In this document: positions 5,822 through 8,754 of the stretch, one piece after another | Layout of the letters: every line of letters starts with the position of its first letter | How positions within the stretch are numbered: position 1 is the first letter of the stretch | Assembly: GCA_001508835.1 (NCBI GenBank) | Contig: LGFB01000042.1 | Span: 1 to 8,754, forward strand | Direction of reading: 5' to 3' | DNA: 8,754 nt | Source: a bacterium 42_11 | GTDB lineage: Bacteria; Synergistota; GBS-1 | Program-made: the position numbers and the translations under genes | Notes under the pieces: generated by a model | What the model was told of the DNA's origin: nothing | The model's input: the letters and a program-made list of their open reading frames with translations, nothing else | The model's database searches: none

Positions 5822-6725
5822 CTAACCACCTTCCCACCCTCGTTACTACCTTATCAGATTCATCGGGATGAAACCATTCTACATCCTTCCATTTTCTAAA
5901 CCACGTTAGTTGTCTTTTGGCGTAATTCCTTGTGTCCTTTTTAATTTCATCTATGGCTCTTTCCAACGAGCATTTCCCCTTAAAATAGTCACAAATCTCC
6001 CTATAACCATGACCTCTCAAAGCAGGTAAATCAGGAGAATATCCCATGTCAAGCAAACCTCTAACTTCTTCTACAAGACCTTTAGATATCATTTCGTCCA
6101 CCCTACGATTTATCCTCTCGTAAAGTTCATTCCTATCTCTATTTAATCCCAACCAAAGAACCTCGTACTTATCGCTTTTTTCTACCTCAAAAGTAAGCCA
6201 ATAACTTAAAGGCTTACCCGTAAGGTAAAACACCTCCAAGGCACGAACGATTCTTTGAAGATCATTAGGATGAATTCTATTCGCACTTATGGGGTCTACT
6301 TCCAACAATTTATCATAAAGTTTCTTCTTTCCCAATTTAATAAGCTCTTCTCGCAATTCGTGGTCCGCTTTAGGCAAATTGGAAATCGGGTTCCTAAGAA
6401 AAAGCCAGTAATAAAGGGCAGTACCACCAACCATTAGAGGAACTTTTCCTCGAACAGAGATGGACTCAACAAGTTTAGCAGCATCTACGCAAAAATCCCC
6501 CACCGTGTAAATCTCATCTGGAAAAACGATATCGATAAGATGATGAGGAATTCTTTCCCTTACTTCACGCGGCGGTTTTGCAGTTCCAATATCCATAAGC
6601 TTATATATTTGTTTCGAATCAACAGAGATTATTTCACACTCGAATTTCTCAGCAATACTGATAGAGATATCTGTTTTCCCTACCGCTGTAGGTCCTAAAA
6701 TAACTATTATTATCTTCCTAACCAC
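5796..6725 (-). CDS. miaA: tRNA dimethylallyltransferase
   Basis: MiaA transfers a dimethylallyl group from DMAPP to A37 of tRNAs reading UNN codons. Its DMAPP comes from the MEP pathway, whose last enzyme, IspH, is encoded two genes downstream. The 309-residue product begins with the P-loop GPTAVGKT (11-18), then DSKQIY (36-41, with the catalytic Asp36), PHHLIDI, GGTALYY (100-106), QRIVRALEV (157-165), HGYREI and TRNYAKRQLTWFR (265-277), all standard for the family. I chose the GTG at 6725: AGGGAG lies 8 bases upstream and the P-loop then starts about 10 residues in, as usual. A TTG at 6779 would add 18 unconserved residues overlapping mutL and has no ribosome binding site. The chosen start overlaps mutL by 16 bases. 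Confidence 0.95.
   Translation of the reverse strand: MVRKIIIVILGPTAVGKTDISISIAEKFECEIISVDSKQIYKLMDIGTAKPPREVRERIPHHLIDIVFPDEIYTVGDFCVDAAKLVESISVRGKVPLMVGGTALYYWLFLRNPISNLPKADHELREELIKLGKKKLYDKLLEVDPISANRIHPNDLQRIVRALEVFYLTGKPLSYWLTFEVEKSDKYEVLWLGLNRDRNELYERINRRVDEMISKGLVEEVRGLLDMGYSPDLPALRGHGYREICDYFKGKCSLERAIDEIKKDTRNYAKRQLTWFRKWKDVEWFHPDESDKVVTRVGRWLDARFKQIR
5826..5831 (-). promoter_or_regulatory. Ribosome binding site of the DUF2284 gene, inside miaA
   Basis: AGGTGG lies within the 3' end of miaA. Its AGG core is 7 bases from the ATG at 5821, which supports that start and the 26-base overlap. Confidence 0.5.
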
Positions 6726-8338
6726 TTCGCTATCTCCCTGTAGCTCAAGAAGTATCTTATAGGCCTCCCGTGAGGACAAAGATCAAAATCACCAAATCCA
6801 TACAGTTCATTTAACAATCTTTGCATGTCTTCAGGAGTTGCAATATCTCCCAGCTTAGGGGCCGCATGACAAGCAAGATCAGCCCATGCCTTAATCAAAT
6901 CCAAGCTACCCTCTTTAAATAAAGATTTTATGGCCTCCCCCCAATTCAGTCTTAAATTCGATAAAGGAGAAGGCACCCCCCTAAGCAAAAAGGCATTCCC
7001 GCCAAACTCCTCTAATTCAAAACCAACTTCCTTTAAAACTTCAATTTTATCTTTTATCACCGATGAAAGATAAGAATCATAGTGGAGAACAATCGGAGCA
7101 ATTAGCTGAACGGTAACTCTTGTGTTTCTTAATCTTTCAAAAAGTAACCTTTCAAGAAGGGCATGAGGGTCTATTATCCAAATGCCATCTTCAGTTTCAG
7201 CTAAAAAATAGCCTTTACTTGTTCGAGCAAGAACCCTAATTGGGGAACGTTTCTTTTCTTCTCCCTTTATTTTACATTCATATTCAAACAAGCTCTCCTT
7301 AAAAGATAAAGAGCTTTCCTCGTCAGAAAATTTCGGGACAGAGCTCCTAAAGCCTCCAAAAGAGGGTTCCCTTATCGAAAAAGCTCTTCTAATAGCATTG
7401 TAAACGGCAGAATAAACTGCACCAGGTTCAAAAAATCTAACTTCTAACTTAGCAGGATGAACGTTTTGATCAATAAGAGAAGGGTTTACATTGATTTTTA
7501 TAAAACCTCTAACGGGAAATCTACCCGGGGGAATTGAAAGAGCTTCTGCCACCGCCTTTTTAATAATGTCACTTTTAACAGGCCTGTTATTTACAAAAAT
7601 AAAAAACTCTCCGCTTCCTTCCCCCCAAGCGGAAACGAATCCTGAAACACTATATTTCTCTTGGGCAAAGCTAATTTGGCGCATATTTTTCAAAAAATCA
7701 CCACCAAACACTCTTTTTAAGCTTTCCTCCAAGCTGGTACCGCTACTTAAAAAGAGCTCTTCCCCCTTGTAAAGATAGAACTTAACTTCCGGAAAAGCAA
7801 GAATGTAAGCTAAAACTATCTTAAGAATCCTGTTCCACTCTGTAGAAGAACTTTTCAAGAGCTTCCTTCTTAAAGGTAAATTATAAAATAGAGAACGAAC
7901 CGTTATGGTTGTGCCTTGCCTAAAGAATCCGTTTTCCTTAAAAACCTTCTTCCCACCTTCTATAATTATCCGAGTCCCGATATCTTCCTCCTGAGCTTTA
8001 GTAATAAGTTCCACCTTTGAAACCGCCGCAATGCTTGGCAAAGCCTCTCCCCTAAAACCTAAAGTCTCCAGCTTTGTTAAATCATCTAAAGCACTTATCT
8101 TACTAGTAGCATGCCTTTCAAAAGCAAGCTCTACATCGCTTGCTGGTATTCCAACTCCATCATCGGAAACCTTTATTAAATCTTTTCCTCCCTCCTTAGC
8201 ATAAATCCTTATTTCCTTAGAAAAGGCATCCAAGGCATTCTCTACAAGCTCCTTAACCACAGAAGCAGGTCTTTCAACAACCTCACCTGCTGCTATTTTA
8301 GCAACAACTTCCTGCGGTAACTTAAGAATTCTTCTCAA
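6710..8338 (-). CDS. mutL: DNA mismatch repair protein MutL, endonuclease type
   Basis: MutL couples MutS mismatch recognition to strand incision. The N-terminal GHKL ATPase is intact: ELVENALDA (30-38, catalytic Glu30 and Asn34), DDGVGI (59-64), FERHATSKI (73-81), GFRGEALPSIAAVS (94-107) and GTTITVRSLFYNLPLRRKL. The C-terminal domain carries the nicking-endonuclease motifs: DPHALLERLLFE (390-401), which fits DQHAx2Ex4E except Pro for Gln; ACHAAPKLGD (489-498); and CPHGRP (521-526). So this is the latent-endonuclease type of non-methyl-directed bacteria, not the E. coli type. At 542 residues it is slightly short, the linker (about 325-365) being compact. The start is TTG at 8338, 8 bases after GGGGTG. 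It follows mutS by 17 bases and overlaps miaA by 16. Confidence 0.96.
   Translation of the reverse strand: MRRILKLPQEVVAKIAAGEVVERPASVVKELVENALDAFSKEIRIYAKEGGKDLIKVSDDGVGIPASDVELAFERHATSKISALDDLTKLETLGFRGEALPSIAAVSKVELITKAQEEDIGTRIIIEGGKKVFKENGFFRQGTTITVRSLFYNLPLRRKLLKSSSTEWNRILKIVLAYILAFPEVKFYLYKGEELFLSSGTSLEESLKRVFGGDFLKNMRQISFAQEKYSVSGFVSAWGEGSGEFFIFVNNRPVKSDIIKKAVAEALSIPPGRFPVRGFIKINVNPSLIDQNVHPAKLEVRFFEPGAVYSAVYNAIRRAFSIREPSFGGFRSSVPKFSDEESSLSFKESLFEYECKIKGEEKKRSPIRVLARTSKGYFLAETEDGIWIIDPHALLERLLFERLRNTRVTVQLIAPIVLHYDSYLSSVIKDKIEVLKEVGFELEEFGGNAFLLRGVPSPLSNLRLNWGEAIKSLFKEGSLDLIKAWADLACHAAPKLGDIATPEDMQRLLNELYGFGDFDLCPHGRPIRYFLSYREIAKWLGR
6734..6739 (-). promoter_or_regulatory. Ribosome binding site of miaA, inside mutL
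   Basis: AGGGAG lies 8 bases before the GTG at 6725, within the last codons of mutL. It decides the GTG start over the upstream TTG at 6779. Confidence 0.55.
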
Positions 8339-8346
8339 GATAAAAA

Positions 8347-8352
8347 CACCCC
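8347..8352 (-). promoter_or_regulatory. Ribosome binding site of mutL
   Basis: GGGGTG in the short mutS-mutL gap, 8 bases before the TTG at 8338. It supports TTG as the true start; the product MRRILKLPQEVVAKIAAGEV then matches the normal MutL N-terminus. Confidence 0.6.
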
Positions 8353-8355
8353 ATT

Positions 8356-8754
8356 TTAATCGCTAAATAACACAAGCTGCTTGGGGGAAAACATTTTTGA
8401 TTCTTTGCTTTCAAGTCTTCTAAGAATCTCATTGGCTCTCCTTATAACCTCCGACGGAAGTCCGGCAATCTTAGCAACCTCTATTCCATAACTTTTGTTC
8501 GCGCTTCCAGGTTGAACTTTATACAAGAAGGTGAGCTCACCTCCATCATCGCTAACGGCCATATGATAATTCTTAAGTGCAGGCAAGTATTTTTCAAGCT
8601 CCGTTAATTCATGATAGTGGGTTGCAAAGAGAACCTTTGCTCCTACAAAATTATAGAGATATTCTATAACAGCCCATGCAATACTTAAGCCATCATAAGT
8701 GCTCGTGCCTCTTCCTATTTCATCCAAAATAACTAAACTCCTAGAAGTAGCATT
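8356..8754 (-). CDS. mutS: DNA mismatch repair protein MutS, C-terminal 132 residues only; 5' end beyond window edge
   Basis: Only the end of the ATPase domain and the C-terminus are visible; full-length MutS is usually 800-900 residues, so most lies beyond the right edge. The reading frame stays open to the last base. Seen: the Walker B and D-loop stretch [17 protein letters not shown], the H-loop [14 protein letters not shown], and the helical [24 protein letters not shown] segment that forms the dimer interface. The protein ends [17 protein letters not shown] fits the sliding-clamp (DnaN) binding pentapeptide QLxLF, which tethers many MutS proteins to replication forks. There is no long tetramerisation domain after it, unlike E. 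coli MutS. It lies 17 bases upstream of mutL, the standard mutSL pair; the motifs favour MutS1 over MutS2. Confidence 0.95.
   Translation of the reverse strand, partial: NATSRSLVILDEIGRGTSTYDGLSIAWAVIEYLYNFVGAKVLFATHYHELTELEKYLPALKNYHMAVSDDGGELTFLYKVQPGSANKSYGIEVAKIAGLPSEVIRRANEILRRLESKESKMFSPKQLVLFSD

Noticed and set aside
1..8754. Mobile element, phage, defence system or CRISPR signatures
   Set aside because: No transposase, integrase, nuclease array, direct-repeat array or composition break was seen. Every long minus-strand frame belongs to a recognised housekeeping, metabolic or conserved-domain family.

Overview
The window is one uninterrupted run of ten genes, all read on the minus strand (transcription goes from right to left), with almost no intergenic space and several overlapping neighbours. 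In transcription order it holds mutS (3' end only), mutL, miaA, a DUF2284 cysteine-rich protein, ispH, rpsA (five S1 domains), def, fmt, a CheX-like protein, vorD and vorB (cut by the left edge). No tRNA, rRNA, mobile element, CRISPR array, origin or convincing rho-independent terminator was seen, and no gap between genes exceeds about 60 bases.

The sequence suggests an anaerobic bacterium. The VorB/VorD pair belongs to oxygen-sensitive, ferredoxin-linked 2-oxoacid oxidation. Base composition is roughly 40% GC by eye. Arginine is mostly AGA/AGG, isoleucine is often ATA, the coding strand is purine-rich, and the proteins are rich in Lys/Glu/Arg. That pattern is common in thermophilic or moderately thermophilic lineages such as Synergistota, Thermotogota or deep Firmicutes. 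I lean towards that group but cannot assign a phylum from this window.

Layout by region: (1) 8754-5796, mismatch repair (mutS, mutL) running into tRNA modification (miaA). (2) 5821-4434, DUF2284 and isoprenoid enzyme ispH, joined by an ATGA overlap. (3) 4477-1590, a translation block: ribosomal protein S1, then peptide deformylase and Met-tRNA formyltransferase, the two enzymes of the formyl-methionine cycle. (4) 1593-1129, a CheX-like protein coupled to fmt by another ATGA overlap. (5) 1068-1, vorD and vorB, after the largest gap in the window (about 60 bases).

Most of this is ordinary housekeeping content, and I see no new defence or mobile system. The points worth a second look are an apparent catalytic Asn-to-Ala change in Fmt, a DPHA variant of the MutL endonuclease motif, an out-of-frame overlap between ispH and rpsA (a pair I recall as fused in some Clostridia), a DUF2284 protein coupled on both sides, and a lone CheX in a translation operon. 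Start sites need care: four genes seem to begin at GTG or TTG, and two carry a misleading in-frame ATG inside their ribosome binding site.
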